Positions 43,967 through 52,380 of a stretch of 64,000 nt of DNA are shown here, piece after piece. The notes beneath the pieces were generated by a model. The model was given only the letters and a program-made list of their open reading frames with translations. It made no database searches and had not been told where the DNA came from. Numbering within the stretch: position 1 is the first letter of the stretch; every line of letters begins with the position of its first letter. The stretch is taken from positions 31,859-95,858 of the forward strand of contig JAEUJW010000009.1 of assembly GCA_016793465.1 (NCBI GenBank). The letters run 5' to 3'. Source of the stretch: Myxococcales bacterium. GTDB lineage: Bacteria; Myxococcota; Polyangia; Nannocystales; Nannocystaceae. A program made the translations under genes and the position numbers.

Positions 43967-44425
43967 GTGAGCCTCGGTAAGCGCATCTGGGACCTCGCCC
44001 GGTCCAACATCACCGACTTCCGCTCCGCCATGAAGCCCGACGCGCTCGACGGCCTCAGCGAAGAGGAGCGGCGGGCCCTCGACGAGGAGATGAAGGACAC
44101 CGTCGGCGCCAAGGCGGGGCGCCAGGCCCGGCGCGTCCGCGACGCCGCCGAGGAGGCCTGGGAGCGGGCCTTCGAGGCCGCCCAGGGCCGGGCCGGCGGT
44201 CCCCGCGGGTCCAACCCCGAGGCCGACCGCGTGCGCTGGTACCGGACCCTCGAGCTCGAGCCGGGTGCCGAATTACCCGAGGTCCGCAAGGCCTACCGCC
44301 GCCTGCTGAAGCAGTACCACCCGGACAAGTTCGCCAAGGACCCCGAGAAGTACAAGGTGGCGACCGAGGTGACCCGCAACATCACCGCGGCCTACGAGGG
44401 CCTGACGACGCTGCTCGGCGGCTAG
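43967..44425 (+). CDS. Small J-domain protein
   Basis: 152 residues, GTG start with CATAGT ending 6 nt upstream. N-terminal 90 residues are charged and helical (SEEERRALDEEMKDTVGAK); a J domain (about 90-150) has RWYRTLELEPGAELPEVRKA and QYHPDKFAKDPEKYKV, the HPD motif being intact. Co-chaperone that stimulates DnaK; different from the larger J-domain protein at 36956. Confidence 0.88.
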   Translation: MSLGKRIWDLARSNITDFRSAMKPDALDGLSEEERRALDEEMKDTVGAKAGRQARRVRDAAEEAWERAFEAAQGRAGGPRGSNPEADRVRWYRTLELEPGAELPEVRKAYRRLLKQYHPDKFAKDPEKYKVATEVTRNITAAYEGLTTLLGG

Positions 44426-44428
44426 ACG

Positions 44429-44446
44429 TCACGGCCTTCGGGCCTG
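44429..44446. repeat. Dispersed CACGGCCC repeat
   Basis: TCACGGCCTTCGGGCCTG, one base shorter in the loop, 3 bp after the J-domain gene stop. Confidence 0.6.
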
Positions 44447-44506
44447 CGGGCATCACAGCCCAGTTCCTCGCCGCGCGGGCTTGGGGTATTTTCCGCGCGA
44501 GGCCCC

Positions 44507-45334
44507 TTGCCGCGCAGCGCCGCCGAGAAACAAAAGCCCGCCCGTACCCTCGCCGCCCAGGCCGACCGCCACGCGCTCTACGAGCGCGCCGTGCAGGACC
44601 CGGACGGCGACGTGAAGTTCTTCGTCCGCACCTACCGCAAGCTGAAGGGCCACGACCCCGTCAGCCTGCGCGAGGACTTCTGCGGGACCGCCGCGCTGTG
44701 CGCCGCGTGGGCCCGCAGCGCGCCGGAGCGCACGGCCATCGGCGTCGACCTCTCGCAGTCGACCATGGACTGGGGCACCAGGCGACACCTCGCGCCGGCC
44801 GGCCGCGAGGTGGCCAGCCGCGTGACGCTGATGAACGCCGACGTGCGCGCGGTGAAGCGGCCCAAGGTCGACCTCGCGTGCGCGCTGAACTTCTCCTACT
44901 ACTGCTTCAAGGAGCGCAGCACGCTGCTCGAGTACTTCCAGACGGTCCACGCCGGGCTCAACCGCGACGGCGTGTTCCTGCTCGACATGCTCGGCGGCAC
45001 CGAGGCGATCCTCGAGGGCAGCACCGACAACGACCACGGCGACTTCATCTACCGCTGGGAGCAGGCCAAGTTCGACGCGCTGTCCCACGACTTCCAGTGC
45101 CACATCCACTTCCTGTTCCCCGACGGCTCGAAGATCCTGCGCGCCTTCTCCTACGACTGGCGCCTGTGGATGGCCCCCGAGCTGCGTGACCTGCTGCTCG
45201 AGGCCGGCTTCTCCAAGGTGCACATGTACTGGGAGAAGACCGACGCCGAGGGCCTCGGCACCGGCGTGTTCTACGAGCCGGACTACGTCGAGAACCAGGA
45301 GATCTGGTGGACCTACATCGCCGCCGAGCGCTGA
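44507..45334 (+). CDS. Class I SAM-dependent methyltransferase (first of two paralogues)
   Basis: 275 residues, TTG start (no ATG or GTG fits). SAM-binding loop region LREDFCGTAALCAAW, then TAIGVDLSQSTMDWG and VDLACALNFSYYCFKERS. The next gene encodes a paralogue with the same LREDFCGT and DWRLW motifs. The substrate is unknown. Confidence 0.85.
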   Translation: MPRSAAEKQKPARTLAAQADRHALYERAVQDPDGDVKFFVRTYRKLKGHDPVSLREDFCGTAALCAAWARSAPERTAIGVDLSQSTMDWGTRRHLAPAGREVASRVTLMNADVRAVKRPKVDLACALNFSYYCFKERSTLLEYFQTVHAGLNRDGVFLLDMLGGTEAILEGSTDNDHGDFIYRWEQAKFDALSHDFQCHIHFLFPDGSKILRAFSYDWRLWMAPELRDLLLEAGFSKVHMYWEKTDAEGLGTGVFYEPDYVENQEIWWTYIAAER

Positions 45335-45355
45335 CCAACCGAAGCTACGAAGACC

Positions 45356-46282
45356 ATGCCCAAGAAGTCACCCAAGCCCGCTCGCAAGACCCCGGCGCGG
45401 ACCGCCGCCGTCACCAAGAAGACCGCGTCCCGCAAGGCCTCGCCCAAGAAGACCGCCAAGAAGGCCGCGCGCGCCACCCTGGCCCAGAAGGCCGACAAGC
45501 ACGCGCTCTACCAGGTCTCGGTGCAGTCGCCCGGCGTCGACATCCAGTTCTTCTCCGAGCAGTTCGAACACCACCGCGGCCGCAAGCCCATGCGCCTGCG
45601 CGAGGACTTCTGCGGCACCGCCCACTTCTCGACCGAGTGGTGCAAGTCCGACCCCGAGCGCACCGCCCTCGGCGTCGACCTCGACGGCCCGACCCTCGCG
45701 TGGGGCCGCCAGCACAACCTGGGGCCCGCGGGCGCGCGGGTGGCCGGGCGCGTCAAGCTGGCCCAGGCCGACGTCCGCGAGACGCGGTTCGCCAAGGTCG
45801 ACCTGACGCTGGCGATGAACTTCTCGTACTGCGTGTTCAAGACGCGCGAGGACCTCGGCTCCTACTTCGCGGCGGCGCACAAGAGCCTCGTCAAGGACGG
45901 CATCCTCGCGCTCGAGGTCTACGGCGGCACCGAGAGCAACAGCACCCTGACCGAGGAGCGCAAGGTCAAGGGCGGGGCGACGTACATCTGGGAGCAGGAG
46001 AAGTTCTGCCCGATCGACCACCACTTCCTGTGCCACATCTCGTGGCGCTTCAAGGACAGGTCGAAGCTGCACCGCGCGTTCACCTATGACTGGCGCCTGT
46101 GGACGCTGCCGGAGCTGCGCGAGCTGATGCTCGCGGCGGGCTTCCGCGACGTGAAGTTCTACTTCGAGAAGGTCGACGGTGACGAGGGCGACGAGTACAT
46201 GACCGGCACCGGCGAGTACGTCGAGCACGCGGAGATCGACAACCAGGAGGCCTGGCTGGCCTACGTGCTCGCGCTCAAGTGA
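45356..46282 (+). CDS. Class I SAM-dependent methyltransferase with histone-H1-like tail (second paralogue)
   Basis: 308 residues. The first about 42 residues are a Lys/Ala/Pro/Thr tail (KKTASRKASPKKTAKKAARA) like histone H1 or bacterial H1-like proteins, absent from the first paralogue. Then LREDFCGTAHFSTEWC, TALGVDLDGPTLAWGRQ, VDLTLAMNFSYCVFKTRE and FTYDWRLWTLPELRELM mirror the first paralogue. It starts 21 bp after it, so they are probably co-transcribed. The tail suggests DNA or RNA binding. Its end overlaps the convergent serine hydrolase by 8 bp. Confidence 0.85.
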   Translation: MPKKSPKPARKTPARTAAVTKKTASRKASPKKTAKKAARATLAQKADKHALYQVSVQSPGVDIQFFSEQFEHHRGRKPMRLREDFCGTAHFSTEWCKSDPERTALGVDLDGPTLAWGRQHNLGPAGARVAGRVKLAQADVRETRFAKVDLTLAMNFSYCVFKTREDLGSYFAAAHKSLVKDGILALEVYGGTESNSTLTEERKVKGGATYIWEQEKFCPIDHHFLCHISWRFKDRSKLHRAFTYDWRLWTLPELRELMLAAGFRDVKFYFEKVDGDEGDEYMTGTGEYVEHAEIDNQEAWLAYVLALK

Positions 46283-47549
46283 GCGCGGCCGAGAACGCGG
46301 CCCACAGCGCCTTCAGCTTGGCGATGCCGGCCGCGTCGGTGAGGTCGAGCGGGCCGAGGCGGACCCACACCGATTCGGTGGTCGGGTCGACGACGACGAG
46401 CTGCCCGCCCGCGCCGATCGCCGCGAACACCTCCGCGGGCGCGTCGGGCACCAGGCGGCCGTCGCCCTCGTCGCGCAGCGGCGTCGACGGCAAGATCCAG
46501 TGGCCGTCGCGGTTGAGCCACCACATGAAGCCGTAGGCCTGGTTGAGCGCGGTCGAGGGCGTCGTGCTGGCGGTCACCCACGCGGCCGGCACCACCTGCT
46601 CGCCGCCCGCCCAAAGGCCGCCGCGCAGGTAGAGGTAGCCGAAGCGGGCCAGGTCGCGGCACGAGGCCGAGACGCCCTGGTACGTCAGGGTGTTGCCGTC
46701 CTGGTCGTGGCCCATGGTCGCGGCCATGTGAATTTTGTTGAAGAGATGGGCCTCGGCGTAGCTGTCGACGGCAGACCCGGTGCCCGCGACGAGGGCCCGC
46801 TCGACCGTCTGGATCGCCGCGTTGTTGTACTCCCACCAGGTGCCGATCGGCTGCTGCTGGGTGAGGTCGACGGCGAACTGGGTCTGGTCCGGGGCCAGCC
46901 CCATGTCGATGTAGTCCTTATTAAACGACCACTCGCGGCCCGAGTCGTTGGAGATCAGGTTGCGCAGCTTGATCGCCTCGGACTGCGTGCCGACCCACTC
47001 GCTGAAGCCCGCGGGGGCCTCGATGTCGAGCTCGCCGCGCTCGACGGCGATGCCGACCAGCGCGCTCGTCACCGACTTCGTGACCGAGTAGACGTTGTCC
47101 TGCCGGGTCTCCGGGCCGAAGTCGTTCCAGTACCACTCGCCGACCAGCTGCCCGCGGCGCGTCACCACCAGGCAGTTGGAGTCGGTCTTGTTCGCCTCGG
47201 CGGCCATGGCCTCGAGGCCCGCGGGGTCGAAGCCGGCGACCATCGGGTCGACCGGCTCCCAGTCGGGCTCGGGGTAGATGAAGTCGTCGCCGGCGTCGCC
47301 GGTGGTCGGGTCGCTGGTGCCGGTCGAGCCGGGCTCGCTCGAGCTGCTGTCGCTCGAGCCGGGATCGCCGGTGGGGGAGGTGCCGGTCGTGGCTTCGCCG
47401 GTCGAGGTCGTGGCGTCGCCGGTCGTCGGCGTCGATGAGGTCTCGCTCGACTCGCCGGAGCTCGCCTCGCCGCTGTCGCCGGCGGGCGAGCCGCCGCAGG
47501 CCAGGCACGAGAGCAGAGGCAGCGCGAGGGACCGGACGTGCATGCGCAT
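46275..47549 (-). CDS. Serine hydrolase (beta-lactamase/class C type) lipoprotein
   Basis: 424 residues from ATG 47549. Lipobox LSCLAC, Ser/Thr/Gly linker (to about 85), then a class C serine-hydrolase fold: nucleophile SxxK as SVTKS, YxN as YNN, and a later GAGGQLVVVDP where KTG/HxG is expected. Members hydrolyse esters, amides or D-amino peptides. Secreted to the periplasm or surface. Confidence 0.85.
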   Translation of the reverse strand: MRMHVRSLALPLLSCLACGGSPAGDSGEASSGESSETSSTPTTGDATTSTGEATTGTSPTGDPGSSDSSSSEPGSTGTSDPTTGDAGDDFIYPEPDWEPVDPMVAGFDPAGLEAMAAEANKTDSNCLVVTRRGQLVGEWYWNDFGPETRQDNVYSVTKSVTSALVGIAVERGELDIEAPAGFSEWVGTQSEAIKLRNLISNDSGREWSFNKDYIDMGLAPDQTQFAVDLTQQQPIGTWWEYNNAAIQTVERALVAGTGSAVDSYAEAHLFNKIHMAATMGHDQDGNTLTYQGVSASCRDLARFGYLYLRGGLWAGGEQVVPAAWVTASTTPSTALNQAYGFMWWLNRDGHWILPSTPLRDEGDGRLVPDAPAEVFAAIGAGGQLVVVDPTTESVWVRLGPLDLTDAAGIAKLKALWAAFSAALT

Positions 47550-47587
47550 GCGCGCATTGTCGTCCCAGGCCCGCGCGCGGGGCAACT

Positions 47588-48949
47588 TCAGACTTCGAGG
47601 GTCGCGACGAGGTCGTGGGCGTCCGCCTGGGTGACGCGGGCGCGGACGAAGCTGCCGGGCTCGGCGGTGCCGTCGGCGAGGATGACCTTGCCGTCGATGC
47701 CGGGGGCCTGGCCCTCGTGGCGGGCGTCGAGCAGGAACTCGCTCTCGTCGCTGACGCCGTCGACCAGGACCTCGATGGTGCGGTCGATCATTGACTCGTG
47801 GCGGGCCAGACGGATCTCCTCCTGCAGCTCCATCAGGGCCAGGCGGCGCTCCTCGGCCACCTCGGGGTCGACGCGGCCGGGCAGCAGCGCCGACGGCGTG
47901 CCGTCCTCGCGCGACCACGGGAACACGCCGAGGTGGTCGATCGCCCCCTCCTCGACGAAGTTGTAGAGGCGCTGGAACGCCTCCTCGGTCTCGCCGGGGT
48001 GGCCGACCAGCATGGTCGTGCGCAGGTGGATGTAGTTGCTCTCGGCGCGCAGCTTCTCGACGAGGGTGCGCACGCTCTTCTCGGTGTAGCCGCGGCGCAT
48101 GCGGCGGAGCACCTCGGTGTCGACGTGCTGCAGCGGCACGTCGATGTAGGTGGCGATCTTCGGCTCGCCCGCGATCATTTTAATAATTGGATCGGTGACG
48201 GTGGTGGGGAACGCGTAGTGCAGGCGGATCCACCGCAGGTCATCGACGTTGCACAGCGCGGCCAGCAGATTTTCGAAGCTGGTGCGGACCTCGAGGTCGG
48301 TGCCGTAGGTCGTGAGGTCCTGGGCGATCAGGCACACCTCGCGCGTGCCCGCGGCGGCCAGCGCCTCGGCCTCGGCGACGATGCTGGCGATCTCGCGGCT
48401 GCGCTGGGGCCCGCGCAGCTTGGGGATGATGCAGAAGGCGCACGGCCGGTCGCAGCCCTCGGCGATCTTAATGTAGGCGCTGTGCCGGCGGCCGCTGACC
48501 TGGCGCGGCGTGTTGTGGTCGTACAGGTACGCGCGCCGGCCGAGCGGCGTCACGCCCATGCGCGGGGCCTGCTCGCGCAGCACGTTGGCCAGCCCGAGCA
48601 TGTCGGCCGAGCCGAGGAAGTTGTCGACCTCGGGCATCTCCTTGGCGAGCTCGTCGGGGTACCGCTGGCTCAGGCAGCCGGCGACCACCAGCCGCTTCTT
48701 GCCCTGCGCCTTGGCCTGCGCGAGCTCGAGGATGGTCTCGATCGACTCCTGCTTGGCCTCCTCGATGAAGCCGCAGGTGTTGACCACGAGGGTGTCGGCC
48801 TCCTCGGCGGTGTCGACCAGCACGTGGCCCTGGTCCTTGACGACGCCGAGCATCACCTCGGTGTCGACCTGGTTCTTCGGACAGCCGAGCGAGACGAAGT
48901 ACACCTTCTTGGGCGCAGGCGCGGCGGCGGGTTCGATACGCTCGGTCAT
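47588..48949 (-). CDS. rimO: Ribosomal protein uS12 methylthiotransferase
   Basis: 453 residues. Adds a methylthio group to Asp of ribosomal protein S12. N-terminal UPF0004 domain with SLGCPKNQVDTEVMLG and NTCGFIEEAKQESI; radical-SAM cluster GCDRPCAFCIIPKLRG; TRAM domain at the C terminus. Start ATG at 48949. The A/T run TTTAATAATTGG (48179-48190) is within it. Confidence 0.95.
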   Translation of the reverse strand: MTERIEPAAAPAPKKVYFVSLGCPKNQVDTEVMLGVVKDQGHVLVDTAEEADTLVVNTCGFIEEAKQESIETILELAQAKAQGKKRLVVAGCLSQRYPDELAKEMPEVDNFLGSADMLGLANVLREQAPRMGVTPLGRRAYLYDHNTPRQVSGRRHSAYIKIAEGCDRPCAFCIIPKLRGPQRSREIASIVAEAEALAAAGTREVCLIAQDLTTYGTDLEVRTSFENLLAALCNVDDLRWIRLHYAFPTTVTDPIIKMIAGEPKIATYIDVPLQHVDTEVLRRMRRGYTEKSVRTLVEKLRAESNYIHLRTTMLVGHPGETEEAFQRLYNFVEEGAIDHLGVFPWSREDGTPSALLPGRVDPEVAEERRLALMELQEEIRLARHESMIDRTIEVLVDGVSDESEFLLDARHEGQAPGIDGKVILADGTAEPGSFVRARVTQADAHDLVATLEV

Positions 48950-49020
48950 GGAAGCCGGGGGAGGGAAGCATGTCCCTCCGGACGGGTCAACGCCGCGGAC
49001 CCCATGACCTTGCGCACGGG

Positions 49021-50802
49021 TCACATCTTCTTGCAGCCGCCGCCGGCCGCCGCGAGGCCCGCCGCGCGCAGCTCACGACCCGTGGGACCCGGGCCGAGCG
49101 ACGACTTGCGATCGGGTCCGTGCACCGGCGCGAGGATGTCGCGCATGTACGCCTCGTAATTGAAAGTGTCGGAGTGCTCCGGCGTGTGGCACTGCAGGCA
49201 CACGTCGACCTCGGCGTGGCGGCGGATCGCGTTGGGCTTGCCCTTGCGCTCGGGCTCGGCGACGTGGAGGCTGCCGGGTCCGTGGCACTGCTCGCACTGG
49301 ATGTCCTGCAGCGCCGCGTTCTCGACCACCTCGGAGCCGCCCGGCTGGCGGAAGCCGGTCACGTGGCAGCCGACGCAGCTGAGGTCGAACTGCTTGTTGA
49401 CGGCGACCAGCGTGTCGTACGCCTGCGCGTGGCGGGTCGTCGCCCAGTGCTCGGCCTCCTCGTCGTGGCACGCGGCGCACTCTTCGCCGCCGACGTAGCC
49501 GGCCTCGCCCTTGGCCGGCGGGGGCGGGCGCACGCCGGCGAAGCGGCGCTGATTCTGGGCCGCGACCCAGTCGTCGTAGGCGCCTAGCGCGGTGTTGCCG
49601 GCGGCGTCGATCGGCAGATGGCAGGTGATCTTCGCCTGCTCGAGCGTGACGACCACCGGGTCCCTGGGCTCGGGCGGCTTGTCGATGGCGGCCGCCAGCT
49701 CCGCCCGCTCCTGCTCGATGCGTTTGAGGAAGTTCGGGTCGGCGGAGGGGTCGGCGCGGAACTTGGTCAGGCGGGCGTCGAGCCGCGCGAGCTCCTTCTT
49801 CTGCGCCGCGAGCGTCGGCACCTGCGCCCACGCGTCGCCGCGGGGCAGCGCCGCGACCGCCGCCGGATTGATCTGCAGGCGCACGTGCGACAGCGTCTGC
49901 GCGCGGTCGCCGGGCTCGACGATCCACGTCGACCCGAGCCGGGCCGGCGGCGCCCCGACCCGCCCGCGCTCGGCGCCCACCGGACGGCCGGCGATTATTA
50001 AATCGATGCCGGGGACGTCGCGCGCGAGCTGCTCCGCGGTCGCCCGCGAGCCCTGCAGCATCACGATCGTCAGATCTGCCCCGGCCTGGCGCATCGCCGC
50101 GATCTCACGCGTGAGCGCCGGAGCCACCGGTTCGGCCGCCAGCGAGGCCGGCGCGAGCTCCGGCTCGATCGCCGCGGTGATGCCGGCCTCGAGCGTCGCC
50201 TCGCCGGCGGTCAGCGTGACGATGCGGTGGGCCTGCACGCCCTTGGCGTCGAGCGCCCGGCTGTTGGCCAGCGTCCGCGGCATCGGCCAGGTCGTCAGCG
50301 CGGCCTCCGCCTTGGGCGAGCTCAGGTCGGTGGGGCCGACCCCGGACACCAGCTGCTCGCCGAGGGCCGAGAAGCGCTGCTGCAGGGCCGACGCGCGCTG
50401 TTCGGCCTGGGCCCAGGCGGCCTCGTCCTTGGCCGCCTCGGGGCCGGCGGGGTCGGGGAACAGGAACGACCCCGGCTCGACGACCAGGCGGGCTTTCGGC
50501 GCCGACTCGGCCTCGATGTAGCCGAAGGCGTACTGCAGCCCGCCGAGCGGCTCGGTGGTGCAGCCGCAGGGGGCGATCGTCCCGAGCACCTGGGCGAACG
50601 CGAAGATGTCGACGACGACCCGTCCCGGCGCGGCGGGCGGCCTGGGGTCCGCGGTCGTGGCGGTCGCGGGCGGGTTCTGCGGGCCGCAAGTGGCGCAGGC
50701 GAGGGTCAGCGAGGTCAGCAGCCCGGCGACGGCCAGCAGGGGCGATCTCCCGGAGAGGCCCGGCGGTTTCGGGTCGTGAAGACTGTACGCGGGGCGTTGC
50801 AT
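49021..50802 (-). CDS. Lipoprotein fusing a metallophosphatase-like domain to a tetraheme cytochrome c554-like domain
   Basis: 593 residues from ATG 50802. Lipobox TLAC near residue 36. Residues about 65-390 resemble the UshA/5'-nucleotidase-type domain (CGCTTEPLGGLQYAFGYIEA, LTIVMLQGSR, IDLIIAGRP) although I could not confirm all metal ligands. The C-terminal part has four CXXCH haem sites, CAACH, CVGCH, CEQCH and CLQCH, with extra His for bis-His ligation. Likely a periplasmic or surface electron-transfer lipoprotein. Upstream is TACCAT, 16 nt before the ATG. Confidence 0.8.
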   Translation of the reverse strand: MQRPAYSLHDPKPPGLSGRSPLLAVAGLLTSLTLACATCGPQNPPATATTADPRPPAAPGRVVVDIFAFAQVLGTIAPCGCTTEPLGGLQYAFGYIEAESAPKARLVVEPGSFLFPDPAGPEAAKDEAAWAQAEQRASALQQRFSALGEQLVSGVGPTDLSSPKAEAALTTWPMPRTLANSRALDAKGVQAHRIVTLTAGEATLEAGITAAIEPELAPASLAAEPVAPALTREIAAMRQAGADLTIVMLQGSRATAEQLARDVPGIDLIIAGRPVGAERGRVGAPPARLGSTWIVEPGDRAQTLSHVRLQINPAAVAALPRGDAWAQVPTLAAQKKELARLDARLTKFRADPSADPNFLKRIEQERAELAAAIDKPPEPRDPVVVTLEQAKITCHLPIDAAGNTALGAYDDWVAAQNQRRFAGVRPPPPAKGEAGYVGGEECAACHDEEAEHWATTRHAQAYDTLVAVNKQFDLSCVGCHVTGFRQPGGSEVVENAALQDIQCEQCHGPGSLHVAEPERKGKPNAIRRHAEVDVCLQCHTPEHSDTFNYEAYMRDILAPVHGPDRKSSLGPGPTGRELRAAGLAAAGGGCKKM

Positions 50803-50943
50803 GATCGACGGGAGCGATGGTAGTCGCGGGGCGGAGGTTGGCGAGGCGGCGGGTCCCGCGGCCATGCGACCAAGCGCACGGCCGCGCCGGCTCCTCCTCT
50901 ACAACTTTCCTGCCGCGCTTGTTCCTCGTGCATCCCCGGCGAC

Positions 50944-50972
50944 TTGACCGTCGCCACCCCGGCAGTTAGCCT
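50944..50972 (+). promoter_or_regulatory. Candidate sigma-70-like promoter of the rpsP operon
   Basis: TTGACC at 50944-50949, 17-bp spacer, TAGCCT at 50967-50972; a transcript start near 50979 would give about a 50-nt leader before rpsP. The -35 matches 5 of 6 consensus positions, the -10 only 3. Confidence 0.3.
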
Positions 50973-51027
50973 TCGCACCCTTTCGCCGTCGCCGCAGTTT
51001 CGCGCAAAGCAAGGCAAGACAAAGACC

Positions 51028-51273
51028 ATGGCCGTCAAGATCAGGCTCGCCCGCATGGGCTCCAAGAAGCGCCCTTACTATCGCATCGTCGCCTCCGACG
51101 CCCGCAGCCCGCGTGACGGTCGGTTCCTCGAGCGCATCGGTACCTACGACCCCCACGCCGAGAAGGTGATCCTCGACGAGGCCCGCGTGAAGTACTGGCA
51201 AGGCGTCGGCGCCCACCCGACGACCACGGTCGCTCGCCTGCTCCGCCGCGCCAACAAGCCCGCGGCCAAGTAG
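51028..51273 (+). CDS. rpsP: Small ribosomal subunit protein bS16
   Basis: 81 residues, [20 protein letters not shown] onward, the classic S16 N terminus, then [14 protein letters not shown] and [12 protein letters not shown]. First gene of the conserved rpsP-khpA-rimM-trmD-rplS block. A longer upstream in-frame sequence (to 50944) has no family similarity. Confidence 0.97.
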   Translation: MAVKIRLARMGSKKRPYYRIVASDARSPRDGRFLERIGTYDPHAEKVILDEARVKYWQGVGAHPTTTVARLLRRANKPAAK

Positions 51274-51410
51274 CGCGTGACTTCGGGCGGGGGGCCTGCG
51301 ATCGCCTCGCGCGGTCGCCATCAAGCCCCTCGCTCGCCCGCAGCCCGCAGTTTTGCCGCGGCCCGGTCGTTGTGAAATGATTCCCCGACCATCCGGGCCG
51401 TGGTCAGCGC

Positions 51411-51430
51411 CACGGCCCTTCGGGTCTGCC
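51411..51430. repeat. Dispersed CACGGCCC repeat
   Basis: CACGGCCCTTCGGGTCTGCC, in the 234-bp rpsP-khpA gap; 3' half diverged (GGGTCTG). Confidence 0.55.
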
Positions 51431-51507
51431 TCGACTCCACCGACCGCGCCCCGGAACGTGATGCCCACCTCCTCCTCCCGCGCTCTCGATCTCCTCCGGA
51501 GGCATCC

Positions 51508-51762
51508 ATGACATCGTCCGCCAACATCTCCCTCAAGGACCTCATCGAGTACCTCGCGCGTGCGCTCGTCGACCACCCCGACGAGGTGAGCGTCGCGGAG
51601 ATCTCCGGCGAGCAGACCGTCGTCCTCGAGCTGAAGGTCGCCAAGGACGACCTCGGCAAGGTCATCGGCAAGCAGGGACGGACCGTCAAGGCTATGCGCG
51701 CCCTCCTCAGCGCCGCCTCCGCCAAGCTGCGCAAGCGGGCCGACCTCGAGATCCTCGAGTAA
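51508..51762 (+). CDS. khpA: KH-domain RNA-binding protein KhpA
   Basis: 84 residues. Single KH domain with [18 protein letters not shown] (GxxG is GKQG); KhpA/KhpB pairs regulate RNA and cell division in other bacteria. Strong Shine-Dalgarno GGAGG at 51498-51502, 5 nt from ATG. Typical neighbour of rpsP and rimM. Confidence 0.95.
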   Translation: MTSSANISLKDLIEYLARALVDHPDEVSVAEISGEQTVVLELKVAKDDLGKVIGKQGRTVKAMRALLSAASAKLRKRADLEILE

Positions 51763-51767
51763 CTCCG

Positions 51768-51810
51768 CACGGCCCACCCCGGCCTGAGCACTTCACGGCC
51801 CGTGTCTGCC
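51768..51810. repeat. Two degenerate CACGGCCC repeats flanking the rimM start
   Basis: GCACGGCCCACCCCGGCCTG begins at 51768 and TTCACGGCCCGTGTCTGCC at 51792-51810; the GTG start of rimM (51802) lies inside the second. Confidence 0.5.
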
Positions 51811-52380
51811 TCCCCCCAGCCGTCCCGTGAGCAAGGCGCCCTCGCTGTCGCCGAGGTCGTCGCTCCGCACGGCATCCACGGCTGGGTCCGCGTGCGCCTC
51901 CACGACCCCGCGTCGAAGGCGCTGCGCAAGGGCCTGGTCGTCACGCTGCGCCGCGCCGGCGCGGAGGACCTCGAGCGCAAGCTGCTCTCCGTCGAACCCG
52001 TGCCCGGCAAGCCCGCGCTGCGCGTGCAGATCGCCGGCGTCGACGACCGCGACGCCGCCGAGGCGCTCCGCGGCTACGAGCTGTGGCTGGCCCGCGCCGA
52101 CCTCCCGCCGCTCGCCGAGGGCGAGTTCTACCTCGCCGACGCGATCGGCCTGCCCGTCGAACGCGTGCGCGCGGACGGCAGCATCCAGCCGCTCGGCACC
52201 GTCGTCGGCCTGACCAGCAACGGCGCGCAGGACCTCCTCGAGGTCGAGTGGCACCCACCCGGTCGTCGCGCCGACACCTGGCTCATGCCGGTGGTCCCGC
52301 ACTTCATCGTCGAGCTCGGCGAGCACCTGCGCGTCGACCTCCCGTACGGCATGCTGCCCGACGAGCTCGAGGCGCCGTGA
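51802..52380 (+). CDS. rimM: 16S rRNA processing protein RimM
   Basis: 192 residues, GTG start. Binds S19 during 30S assembly. N-terminal RimM domain begins VAEVVAPHGIHGWVRVRL; PRC-barrel part has GEFYLADAIGLPV and DTWLMPVVPHFIVEL. It overlaps the trmD start by GTGA. Confidence 0.95.
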   Translation: MSASPQPSREQGALAVAEVVAPHGIHGWVRVRLHDPASKALRKGLVVTLRRAGAEDLERKLLSVEPVPGKPALRVQIAGVDDRDAAEALRGYELWLARADLPPLAEGEFYLADAIGLPVERVRADGSIQPLGTVVGLTSNGAQDLLEVEWHPPGRRADTWLMPVVPHFIVELGEHLRVDLPYGMLPDELEAP

